Shown here piece by piece: positions 56,235-64,000 of a stretch of DNA of 64,000 nt (positions are counted from its first letter, which is position 1; every line of letters begins with the position of its first letter). This stretch comes from Ferrigenium kumadai (GTDB taxonomy: Bacteria > Pseudomonadota > Gammaproteobacteria > Burkholderiales > Gallionellaceae), in assembly GCF_018324385.1 (NCBI RefSeq), contig NZ_AP019536.1, forward strand, positions 1,922,001 to 1,986,000, written 5' to 3'. The notes below the pieces were generated by a model. It was not told the origin of the DNA. It was given only the letters and a program-made list of their open reading frames with translations, and did no database searches. The position numbers and the translations under genes are program-made.

Positions 56235-57062
56235 TTAAACCTGAAAGCGACGGCGCACGATCATGCCGCTAGTACGCTTGTTGCGACGAGTGCGGAAGCC
56301 CTTGGCCGGCACACCCCATGGGCTGACCGGATGACGGCCTGCAGCTGTCTTGCCCTCACCACCACCGTGCGGGTGATCAACCGGGTTCATCACCACACCG
56401 CGGACTGTCGGACGCACACCGCGCCAACGCATTGCACCGGCCTTGCCGATGGAACGCAGGCTGTGTTCGGAGTTGCCCACTTCGCCCAGTGTCGCCTTGC
56501 AGTCGATGTGCACCTTGCGGATCTCGCCGGAACGCAGACGCAATTGAGCGTAGCTGCCTTCGCGGGCCAGCAGCTGCACCGCAGTACCGGCGGAACGCGC
56601 CAACTGCGCGCCCTTGCCCGGCAGCATCTCGATGCAGTGAATGGTCGAACCCACCGGAATGTTGCGCAGAGGCAAGGCATTGCCCGACTTGATCGGAGCT
56701 TCGGAACCGCTGATCAGGGTCGTACCGACTGTCACGCCCTTGGGAGCGATGATGTAACGACGCTCACCATCGGCATAGCACAGCAGGGCCAGGTGCGCGC
56801 TACGGTTCGGGTCGTATTCCAGGCGCTCGACGGTGGCAGGAATGCCATCCTTGTTGCGCTTGAAGTCCACCAGACGATAGTGCTGCTTGTGACCGCCGCC
56901 CATATGACGGGTGGTGATATGACCATTGTGGTTACGGCCCGCAGTCTTGGTCTTCTTCTCGACCAGGGACGCGACCGGCTTACCTTTGTGCAGGTCGGGG
57001 TTGACAACGCGCAATACCGCGCGCTGTCCCGGAGTTGTTGGTTTTAGTTTAATCAATGCCAT
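56235..57062 (-). CDS. rplB: 50S ribosomal protein L2
   Basis: The 275-residue protein begins [19 protein letters not shown] and carries the C-terminal [12 protein letters not shown] motif near the peptidyl transferase centre. The start at 57062 is set by family alignment, and the upstream extension overlaps rplW. Confidence 0.97.
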   Translation of the reverse strand: MALIKLKPTTPGQRAVLRVVNPDLHKGKPVASLVEKKTKTAGRNHNGHITTRHMGGGHKQHYRLVDFKRNKDGIPATVERLEYDPNRSAHLALLCYADGERRYIIAPKGVTVGTTLISGSEAPIKSGNALPLRNIPVGSTIHCIEMLPGKGAQLARSAGTAVQLLAREGSYAQLRLRSGEIRKVHIDCKATLGEVGNSEHSLRSIGKAGAMRWRGVRPTVRGVVMNPVDHPHGGGEGKTAAGRHPVSPWGVPAKGFRTRRNKRTSGMIVRRRFQV

Positions 57063-57067
57063 GATGA

Positions 57068-57385
57068 TTACCCTTGCTCGCTTGCAGCAAAATTGATTTC
57101 CTGACCGGCTGCCAGGCACACATAGGCCTTCTTCCAGTTGTTGCGACGACCGACGAAACGGCCCATGCGCTTGACCTTGCCCTTGACGTTGGCCACTTGC
57201 ACGGTATCCACGCTCACCTTGAACATCATCTCAACGGCCGCCTTGATTTCAGGCTTGGTTGCATCGGGAGCGACGCGGAAGATCACCTGCTCGTTCTTGT
57301 CGGCAACGAAAGTCGCCTTTTCGGAGATCTGCGGAGCGAGCAGCACCTTCATCAAACGCTCTTGGCTGAATTGTTGCGTACTCAT
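57068..57385 (-). CDS. rplW: 50S ribosomal protein L23
   Basis: The 105-residue protein has the L23 segments [21 protein letters not shown] and [25 protein letters not shown] in close form. It overlaps rplD by four bases. Confidence 0.97.
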   Translation of the reverse strand: MSTQQFSQERLMKVLLAPQISEKATFVADKNEQVIFRVAPDATKPEIKAAVEMMFKVSVDTVQVANVKGKVKRMGRFVGRRNNWKKAYVCLAAGQEINFAASEQG

Positions 57386-58008
57386 GCGAACATCTCCTCA
57401 ATTTTTGCCACCGCATTGCGGGTAACGACCACGCTCGGGAAGCGCACCAGGCTGACGGGGTCGGCCTGATTGGCTTCCAGCACCAATACGTTGGGCAGGT
57501 TGCGCGAAGACAGATACAGGTTCTCGTCTAGGCTGTCGGTGATGATCAACAGACGGCCGGAATCCAAGCCCATGCCCTTGATCTTCTGCGCCAGCAGCTT
57601 GGTCTTGGGAGCATCGACAGTCAGGCTATCCACAACCACCAGACGGTTCTCGCTAACCAGCTTCGACAAGATCGCAGCCAGACCTGCGCGATACATCTTG
57701 CGGTTCACCTTGTGGGTGTAATTCTCTTCACCGGTATTCGGGAAAATCTTGCCACCCCCGCGCCACAGCGGGCTGGATGCCATACCGGCACGAGCACGAC
57801 CCGTACCCTTTTGCGCGAACGGCTTGCGGGTAGACTTGGCGATCTCGCTGCGACCCTTTTGCTTGCTGTTGGCAGCACGGGCGTTCGCCATGTAGGCGGT
57901 AACCAGCTGATGCACCAGATCTTCGTTGTATTCACGACCGAACAACTCGTCGGACGCGCTCAGATTTGCGGTCGCTTGACCCTTATCGTTAATGACCTTG
58001 AGTTCCAT
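57382..58008 (-). CDS. rplD: 50S ribosomal protein L4
   Basis: The 208-residue protein contains the exit-tunnel loop region [29 protein letters not shown]. It overlaps rplC by one base. In E. coli L4 autoregulates the S10 operon. Confidence 0.97.
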   Translation of the reverse strand: MELKVINDKGQATANLSASDELFGREYNEDLVHQLVTAYMANARAANSKQKGRSEIAKSTRKPFAQKGTGRARAGMASSPLWRGGGKIFPNTGEENYTHKVNRKMYRAGLAAILSKLVSENRLVVVDSLTVDAPKTKLLAQKIKGMGLDSGRLLIITDSLDENLYLSSRNLPNVLVLEANQADPVSLVRFPSVVVTRNAVAKIEEMFA

Positions 58009-58652
58009 TACGCACCTGCCTTCACTGCTGGACGCACGATCACGCTGCCGCCCTGCGCGCCGGGAACGGCACCCTTGACCAGCAACAACTGACGCGCAAC
58101 ATCGACACGCACAACTTCCAGATTCTGCACAGTCTTCTGCACATCACCAAGATGACCCGTCATGCGCTTGCCCGGGAACACGCGACCCGGATCCTGCGCC
58201 ATACCGATGGAGCCCGGCACGTTGTGCGACTTGGAGTTACCGTGCGATGCACGGCCGGATTTGAAGTTGTAACGCTTGATGGTACCAGCGTAACCCTTAC
58301 CCTTGGATACGCCCGTCACATCGACGAGTTGACCCGCCTGAAAAATCTCGACGCTGATCGTCGAGCCAGCCTGCAGGCCAGCCAATTGTTCAGGGGATAC
58401 GGTGAATTCCTTGAGTGCACTCCCCGCTTCCACACCCGCCTTGGCGTAATGTCCGGCGGCAGCCTTGCTGACGCGACCGGGACGGCGCACACCGTGTGCA
58501 ACTTGCACAGCAGTATAGCCATCGGTATCCACGGTTTTAACCTGAGTGACACGATTATTGGACACTTCCAGCACAGTCACCGGCAACGAAGAACCGTCCT
58601 CGGTGAATACGCGGGTCATGCCAATCTTGCGACCGACAAGTCCTAAGCTCAT
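58008..58652 (-). CDS. rplC: 50S ribosomal protein L3
   Basis: The 214-residue protein begins [20 protein letters not shown] and has the central loop [22 protein letters not shown]. It lies 72 bases after rpsJ; the gap carries a small GGCTG/CAGCC hairpin. Confidence 0.97.
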   Translation of the reverse strand: MSLGLVGRKIGMTRVFTEDGSSLPVTVLEVSNNRVTQVKTVDTDGYTAVQVAHGVRRPGRVSKAAAGHYAKAGVEAGSALKEFTVSPEQLAGLQAGSTISVEIFQAGQLVDVTGVSKGKGYAGTIKRYNFKSGRASHGNSKSHNVPGSIGMAQDPGRVFPGKRMTGHLGDVQKTVQNLEVVRVDVARQLLLVKGAVPGAQGGSVIVRPAVKAGA

Positions 58653-58724
58653 TTTTTATTTCCTTTGGTTAAGGGGCTGACTTCAATTGGCCAGCCGATT
58701 CTCTTTTACTACCTGGCACAACAA

Positions 58725-59036
58725 TTACTGCAACTTGATTTCCACATCCACGCCAGCCGGCAGATCCAGCTTCATCAGCGCATCCACAGTCTTGTCTGTC
58801 GGATCGACGATATCCATCAGGCGCAGATGGGTGCGAATCTCGAATTGATCGCGCGAAGTCTTGTTGACGTGCGGCGAACGCAGCACATCGAAACGCTCGA
58901 TCTTGGTGGGCAACGGCACGGGACCGTTCACCACAGCACCAGTGCGCTTGGCAGTATCAACGATCTGCGCGGCCGACTGGTCAATCAAGCGATAGTCAAA
59001 CGCCTTGAGGCGAATGCGAATTTTTTGACTTTGCAT
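58725..59036 (-). CDS. rpsJ: 30S ribosomal protein S10 (NusE)
   Basis: The 103-residue protein begins [22 protein letters not shown], typical of S10, which also acts in antitermination as NusE. The ATG at 59036 fits the family start, and an in-frame ATG five codons upstream is rejected. Confidence 0.97.
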   Translation of the reverse strand: MQSQKIRIRLKAFDYRLIDQSAAQIVDTAKRTGAVVNGPVPLPTKIERFDVLRSPHVNKTSRDQFEIRTHLRLMDIVDPTDKTVDALMKLDLPAGVDVEIKLQ

Positions 59037-59082
59037 AATCTTCTCTTGCATTTACGCGGCAATGCCGCTGGTTTAAAGAACG

Positions 59083-59108
59083 AAAATCGCGTGGCCGCAG
59101 CCACGCGA
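59083..59108 (-). terminator. Intrinsic terminator between tuf and rpsJ
   Basis: On the minus strand the stem TCGCGTGGC / GCCACGCGA (59087-59095 and 59100-59108, 4-base loop) is followed by TTTT. It lies 17 bases after the tuf stop and would separate the str unit from the S10 unit or act as a partial terminator. Confidence 0.75.
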
Positions 59109-59125
59109 GGGGGCGCATTGTATCT

Positions 59126-60316
59126 TTACTCGATGATCTTTGCAACCACGCCGGCGCCGACGGTACGACCGCCTTCGCGGATCGCGAAGCGCAGACCTTC
59201 TTCCATCGCGATCGGGTTGATCAGATTCACGGTGATGCTGACGTTGTCGCCAGGCATAACCATTTCGGTACCTGCCGGCAGCTCGACCGCACCGGTCACG
59301 TCGGTGGTACGGAAGTAGAACTGCGGGCGATAGCCTTGGAAGAACGGAGTGTGACGGCCGCCTTCGTCCTTGCCCAGCACGTAGATCTCGGCAGTGAACT
59401 TGGTGTGCGGGGTGATGGAGCCGGGCTTGGCCAGCACTTGGCCGCGCTCGACGTCTTCACGCTTGGTGCCGCGCAGCAGCACGCCGACGTTGTCGCCTGC
59501 CTGACCTTGGTCGAGCAGCTTGCGGAACATTTCCACGCCGGTGCAGGTGGTCTTCTGGGTCGGCTTAATACCGACGATTTCGATTTCTTCGCCGACCTTG
59601 ATGACACCGCGCTCGACACGACCAGTCACCACAGTACCGCGACCGGAGATGGAGAATACGTCTTCAACCGGCATCAGGAAGGCGCCGTCGATGGCACGCT
59701 CAGGAGTCGGGATGTAGCTGTCCAGCGCATCGGCCAGACGGAAGATGGCGGGCTCGCCCAGGTCGCCTTGGTCGCCTTGCACCGCCTTCAGTGCAGAACC
59801 CTTGATGATGGGCACGTCGTCGCCAGGGAAGTCGTACTTGGAGAGCAGCTCGCGCACTTCCATTTCGACCAGTTCCAGCAGCTCTTCGTCATCGACCATG
59901 TCGCACTTGTTCAGGAACACGATGATGTAAGGAACGCCAACCTGGCGAGCCAGCAGGATGTGCTCGCGGGTTTGCGGCATCGGGCCATCAGCTGCGGACA
60001 CGACCAGGATCGCGCCGTCCATCTGGGCGGCGCCGGTGATCATGTTCTTCACATAGTCGGCGTGGCCCGGGCAGTCAACGTGCGCGTAGTGGCGAGTTGC
60101 TGTTTCGTATTCAACGTGAGCGGTGTTGATGGTGATGCCGCGCGCCTTTTCTTCCGGCGCTGCGTCGATCTGGTCATAAGCCTTGGCTTCGCCGCCGAAC
60201 TTCTTGGACAGCACGGTGGTGATCGCCGCGGTCAGGGTGGTCTTGCCGTGGTCAACGTGGCCAATCGTACCTACGTTCACGTGCGGTTTCGTACGTTCAA
60301 ATTTGCTCTTTGCCAT
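59126..60316 (-). CDS. tuf: Elongation factor Tu
   Basis: The 396-residue GTPase delivers aminoacyl-tRNA to the ribosome. The G motifs [16 protein letters not shown] and NKCDMV are intact, and the C-terminus ends [14 protein letters not shown]. It follows fusA by 23 bases. A second tuf copy, common in the class, would lie outside the window. Confidence 0.98.
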   Translation of the reverse strand: MAKSKFERTKPHVNVGTIGHVDHGKTTLTAAITTVLSKKFGGEAKAYDQIDAAPEEKARGITINTAHVEYETATRHYAHVDCPGHADYVKNMITGAAQMDGAILVVSAADGPMPQTREHILLARQVGVPYIIVFLNKCDMVDDEELLELVEMEVRELLSKYDFPGDDVPIIKGSALKAVQGDQGDLGEPAIFRLADALDSYIPTPERAIDGAFLMPVEDVFSISGRGTVVTGRVERGVIKVGEEIEIVGIKPTQKTTCTGVEMFRKLLDQGQAGDNVGVLLRGTKREDVERGQVLAKPGSITPHTKFTAEIYVLGKDEGGRHTPFFQGYRPQFYFRTTDVTGAVELPAGTEMVMPGDNVSITVNLINPIAMEEGLRFAIREGGRTVGAGVVAKIIE

Positions 60317-60339
60317 GATTATCGCCTCTTAAATCAAAA

Positions 60340-62433
60340 TTATTTCTTGTTCATGATCGCTTCAGCGACGTTCCGTGGAGCTTCAGAGTAATGCTTGAAT
60401 TCCATGGTGTAAGTCGCACGACCCTGGGTAGCGGAACGCAGTGCGGTGGAGTAACCGAACATCTCGGACAACGGCACTTCAGCCTTGATGGATTTGCCGC
60501 CACCCATCATGTCTTCCATACCCTGCACCATACCGCGGCGCGAAGAAAGGTCGCCCATCACGGTACCCGCATAGTCTTCAGGCGTTTCCACCTCGACGGA
60601 CATCATCGGTTCCAGCAGGACCGGATTGGCCTTGCGCATACCGTCCTTGAACGCCATGGATGCAGCCATCTTGAACGCATTTTCGTTCGAGTCCACATCG
60701 TGGTAGGAACCGTCGAACAGCGTGACCTTGACGTCAACGACCGGGAAGCCGGCCAGCACACCGCTCGGCAATGTCTCACGCAAGCCCTTCTCAACTGCCG
60801 GGATGAATTCGCGAGGAACGGTACCACCCTTGATCGCGTCGACGAACTCAAAGCCCTTACCAGCCTCGCTCGGCTCCATCTTGATCCAGACGTGACCGTA
60901 CTGACCGCGACCACCGGTCTGCTTGGCGTACTTGCCTTCGACCTCGACAGCCTTGCGGATCGCTTCGCGGTATGCAACCTGAGGAGCACCCACGTTGGCT
61001 TCGACGCCAAACTCGCGCTTCATGCGATCAACCAGAATTTCCAGGTGCAACTCGCCCATACCCGACATGATGGTCTGACCAGACTCTTCGTCGGTACGGA
61101 TGCGGAAAGAAGGATCTTCTGCCGCAAGACGGCCCAGCGCGATACCCATCTTTTCCTGGTCGGCCTTGGTCTTCGGCTCAACGGCGACGTGAATCACCGG
61201 CTCCGGGAACACCATGCGCTCGAGGATGATAGGCTTGTCCACATCGCACAACGACTCGCCAGTGGTCACTTCCTTCAGGCCGATACAGGCAGCGATGTCG
61301 CCAGCCAGGATCTCATCGACTTCTTCGCGATTGTTCGCGTGCATCTGCACGATACGACCGATACGCTCTTTCTTGCCGCGAACGGAGTTGTAAACCGTAT
61401 CACCCTTCTTCAGCACGCCGGAATACACGCGCACGAAGGTCAACTGCCCCACGAACGGGTCGGTCATCAGCTTGAATGCCAGCGCGGAGAAAGCCTCGCC
61501 ATCATCAGCCTTGCGAGTGAGGGGCTCACCCGCCTCGCTCTCGCCTGTCACGTCGGGAATATCGACCGGCGACGGCAGCAACATGATCACCGCATCCAGC
61601 ATACGCTGAACACCCTTGTTCTTGAACGCGGAGCCGCACAGCATCGGCTGGATCTCGCACGCCAGCGTACGGGCACGCAGACCTGCAATGATCTGTTCTT
61701 CCGTCAACTCGCCATTCTCAAGATACTGATTCATCAGATCTTCAGAGGCCTCTGCAGCGGACTCGACCATCTTTTCGCGCCATTCATTGGCTGTCGCAAC
61801 CAGGTCAGCCGGAATGTCACGATAGTCGAACTTCATACCTTGCGACGCTTCATCCCAGTAGATCGCCTTCATCTTCATCAGATCGACGACACCGACGAAG
61901 CTATCTTCCGCACCGATAGGGATCACGATGGGAACCGGGTTCGCCTTCAGGCGAAGCTGCATCTGCTCGACGACCTTGAAGAAGTTCGCGCCGGAACGGT
62001 CCATCTTGTTGACGAACGCCAGACGAGGAACCTTGTACTTGTTGGCTTGACGCCAAACGGTCTCGGACTGAGGCTGCACACCACCCACCGCGCAGTACAC
62101 CATGCACGCGCCGTCCAGCACACGCATCGAACGCTCCACCTCGATGGTGAAGTCCACGTGACCCGGGGTGTCGATGATGTTGAAGCGATGCTCAGGATAC
62201 TGGTTCTCCATGCCCTTCCAGAAGCATGTCGTCGCAGCGGAGGTGATGGTGATACCACGCTCCTGCTCTTGCTCCATCCAGTCCATGGTAGCAGCGCCAT
62301 CATGCACTTCGCCGATCTTGTGGCTTACGCCGGTGTAGAACAGGATGCGCTCGGTCGTCGTCGTCTTGCCCGCATCGATGTGCGCGCTGATGCCGATATT
62401 ACGGTAACGGCTAATGGGTGTTTTACGTGCCAC
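60340..62433 (-). CDS. fusA: Elongation factor G
   Basis: The 697-residue translocase begins [20 protein letters not shown]. It has G motifs [17 protein letters not shown] and NKMDR, and ends EAIMNKK. It lies between rpsG and tuf. Long open frames on the opposite strand reflect codon bias and are not genes. Confidence 0.98.
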   Translation of the reverse strand: MARKTPISRYRNIGISAHIDAGKTTTTERILFYTGVSHKIGEVHDGAATMDWMEQEQERGITITSAATTCFWKGMENQYPEHRFNIIDTPGHVDFTIEVERSMRVLDGACMVYCAVGGVQPQSETVWRQANKYKVPRLAFVNKMDRSGANFFKVVEQMQLRLKANPVPIVIPIGAEDSFVGVVDLMKMKAIYWDEASQGMKFDYRDIPADLVATANEWREKMVESAAEASEDLMNQYLENGELTEEQIIAGLRARTLACEIQPMLCGSAFKNKGVQRMLDAVIMLLPSPVDIPDVTGESEAGEPLTRKADDGEAFSALAFKLMTDPFVGQLTFVRVYSGVLKKGDTVYNSVRGKKERIGRIVQMHANNREEVDEILAGDIAACIGLKEVTTGESLCDVDKPIILERMVFPEPVIHVAVEPKTKADQEKMGIALGRLAAEDPSFRIRTDEESGQTIMSGMGELHLEILVDRMKREFGVEANVGAPQVAYREAIRKAVEVEGKYAKQTGGRGQYGHVWIKMEPSEAGKGFEFVDAIKGGTVPREFIPAVEKGLRETLPSGVLAGFPVVDVKVTLFDGSYHDVDSNENAFKMAASMAFKDGMRKANPVLLEPMMSVEVETPEDYAGTVMGDLSSRRGMVQGMEDMMGGGKSIKAEVPLSEMFGYSTALRSATQGRATYTMEFKHYSEAPRNVAEAIMNKK

Positions 62434-62457
62434 GGTAGATACCTAACTTGATCTGAT

Positions 62458-62928
62458 TTAGAAACGGAAATGCGAGAAGGCCTTGTTCGCCTCTGCCATA
62501 CGGTGCACTTCTTCACGCTTCTTCACCGCACCACCGCGACCTTCGGACGCGTCGATCAGCTCACCAGCCAAACGCATACCCATGGACTTCTCGCCGCGCT
62601 TGCGTGCAGCTTCGCGCAACCAGCGCATCGCCAGCGCCATACGACGGGAAGGACGAACCTCGACAGGCACCTGGTAGTTTGCACCACCGACGCGACGGCT
62701 CTTCACTTCCACCTGCGGCTTGGCATTATTCAATGCGAGATTGAACACCTCGATCGCGTCCTTGTTGGTCTTCTTACCAACCTGCTCCAGCGCGCCGTAC
62801 AGGATGCGCTCAGCAACCGACTTCTTGCCTGCAGTCATCAACACGTTCACAAACTTGGACAAATCCTGGTTACCGAACTTAGGATCCGGCAGGACTTCGC
62901 GCTTGGGGACTTCTCTACGTCTTGGCAT
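62458..62928 (-). CDS. rpsG: 30S ribosomal protein S7
   Basis: The 156-residue protein begins [18 protein letters not shown] and contains [23 protein letters not shown]. It follows rpsL. Confidence 0.97.
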   Translation of the reverse strand: MPRRREVPKREVLPDPKFGNQDLSKFVNVLMTAGKKSVAERILYGALEQVGKKTNKDAIEVFNLALNNAKPQVEVKSRRVGGANYQVPVEVRPSRRMALAMRWLREAARKRGEKSMGMRLAGELIDASEGRGGAVKKREEVHRMAEANKAFSHFRF

Positions 62929-62965
62929 ATCAACCTCGAATTAATTTCTGATAGTTACTGTTTAA

Positions 62966-63340
62966 TTACTTCTTAGCACGCTTCGCGCCGTACTTGGAGC
63001 GAGCCTGCTTACGATCCTTCACGCCAGCCGTATCCAGACTGCCGCGCACCATGTGGTAACGCACACCAGGCAAGTCCTTCACACGACCGCCGCGCAACAG
63101 CACAACCGAGTGCTCCTGCAGGTTGTGGCCTTCACCGCCGATGTACGAAATAACCTCGAAACCGTTGGTCAGACGAACCTTGGCCACCTTACGCAGCGCA
63201 GAGTTAGGCTTCTTCGGTGTCGTGGTATAGACACGGGTACACACACCACGCTTCTGCGGGGAGCCCGCCAAAGCCGGCACTTTGCTCTTTTCTACGATTG
63301 CAACACGAGGTTTGCGGATCAACTGGTTAATGGTTGGCAT
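62966..63340 (-). CDS. rpsL: 30S ribosomal protein S12
   Basis: The 124-residue protein begins [12 protein letters not shown] and has [12 protein letters not shown] with Lys43 and the [14 protein letters not shown] loop. Both are the wild-type, streptomycin-sensitive form. It follows rpoC with a 116-base gap that contains a direct repeat of CCGCCGCGAC but no clear terminator. Confidence 0.97.
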   Translation of the reverse strand: MPTINQLIRKPRVAIVEKSKVPALAGSPQKRGVCTRVYTTTPKKPNSALRKVAKVRLTNGFEVISYIGGEGHNLQEHSVVLLRGGRVKDLPGVRYHMVRGSLDTAGVKDRKQARSKYGAKRAKK

Positions 63341-63456
63341 TATCTACACGTCCTAAAAGTGAATTTCAAATCTCTTTAAAATCAAACAAATAAAAAAGCT
63401 ACCGCCGCGACTTGGCACGAAAATACCCGCCGCGACGGCAAAAAAGGTTGCGAATT

Positions 63457-64000
<544 letters not shown>

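Noticed and set aside
59336..60391. Open frame of 351 codons antisense to tuf
   Set aside because: It is a shadow of EF-Tu caused by codon bias, with no recognisable motif.
60391..62451. Very long open frame (686 codons) antisense to fusA
   Set aside because: It is the exact mirror of fusA, has a His/Arg/Leu-rich composition typical of antisense frames in GC-rich genes with strong codon bias, and has no domain or ribosome binding site.
63395..63450. Possible terminator or repeat between rpoC and rpsL
   Set aside because: The two CCGCCGCGAC copies are direct, not inverted, so no stable stem forms. T runs are present but not behind a hairpin.

Overview
The window is an ordinary chromosomal stretch of a GC-rich proteobacterium, most likely a betaproteobacterium. 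The contiguous rpoC-rpsL-rpsG-fusA-tuf-S10-spc-alpha cluster, the murJ-rpsT-argD-argF-argG order, the purMN-DUF3108 neighbourhood and the assimilatory cys operon with DUF934 and an APS-type CysH all fit that class. A Gallionella/Sideroxydans-like member is a reasonable guess, but this is inference from gene order and codon style. No rRNA, tRNA, insertion sequence, prophage or CRISPR array was seen, and no gene-free gap exceeds 300 bases.

Region 1 (1-5.7 kb) is an assimilatory sulfate reduction operon on the minus strand (TauE/SafE exporter, a 76-residue unknown, CysI, DUF934, CysH, CysD running off the edge). It is read divergently from a cysB-type regulator across a palindrome-rich spacer. 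Region 2 (5.7-9.6 kb) holds a nitroreductase, a small coiled-coil protein, murJ, a lipoprotein and rpsT. Region 3 (9.8-14.6 kb) is the arginine cluster argD-argF-argG with a hotdog thioesterase inserted, followed by ppnP and a YajQ-family gene. Region 4 (14.6-20.8 kb) has accessory genes: PAP2 phosphatase, CigR-like protein, DJ-1 protein, membrane-anchored methyltransferase-like protein, YkgJ-type Cys-rich protein, a UMF1/MFS transporter and a ceramidase-like membrane protein.

Region 5 (21-24.3 kb) encodes an unusual ACP - fatty acyl-AMP ligase - PlsC acyltransferase fusion, divergent from the ceramidase-like gene, so a small lipid-modifying locus is plausible. Region 6 (24.3-32.4 kb) holds a glutaredoxin-like/HAD pair, hda with a permease gene, purM-purN, two DUF3108 paralogues, a bacteriohemerythrin and an RsmB-type methyltransferase.

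Region 7 (32.4-39.2 kb) is the most unusual part. A NarL-type response regulator and a 1401-residue sensor kinase with five PAS domains and one GAF domain are divergent from a protein that contains only a sigma-70 region 2-like domain, followed by a GAF-GGDEF protein. That GGDEF domain keeps its signature and I-site but lacks the usual metal-binding Asp. This is the best candidate in the window for an undescribed regulatory module.

Region 8 (39.3-45.2 kb) contains ssb, a YajR-like MFS transporter, uvrA and cysK. Region 9 (45.2-64 kb) is the large ribosomal protein cluster on the minus strand, from rplQ back to the 3' part of rpoC. Strong promoters are recognisable before rplN (P-spc position) and before rpsM (P-alpha position), and an unusually palindromic leader lies in front of rplN.
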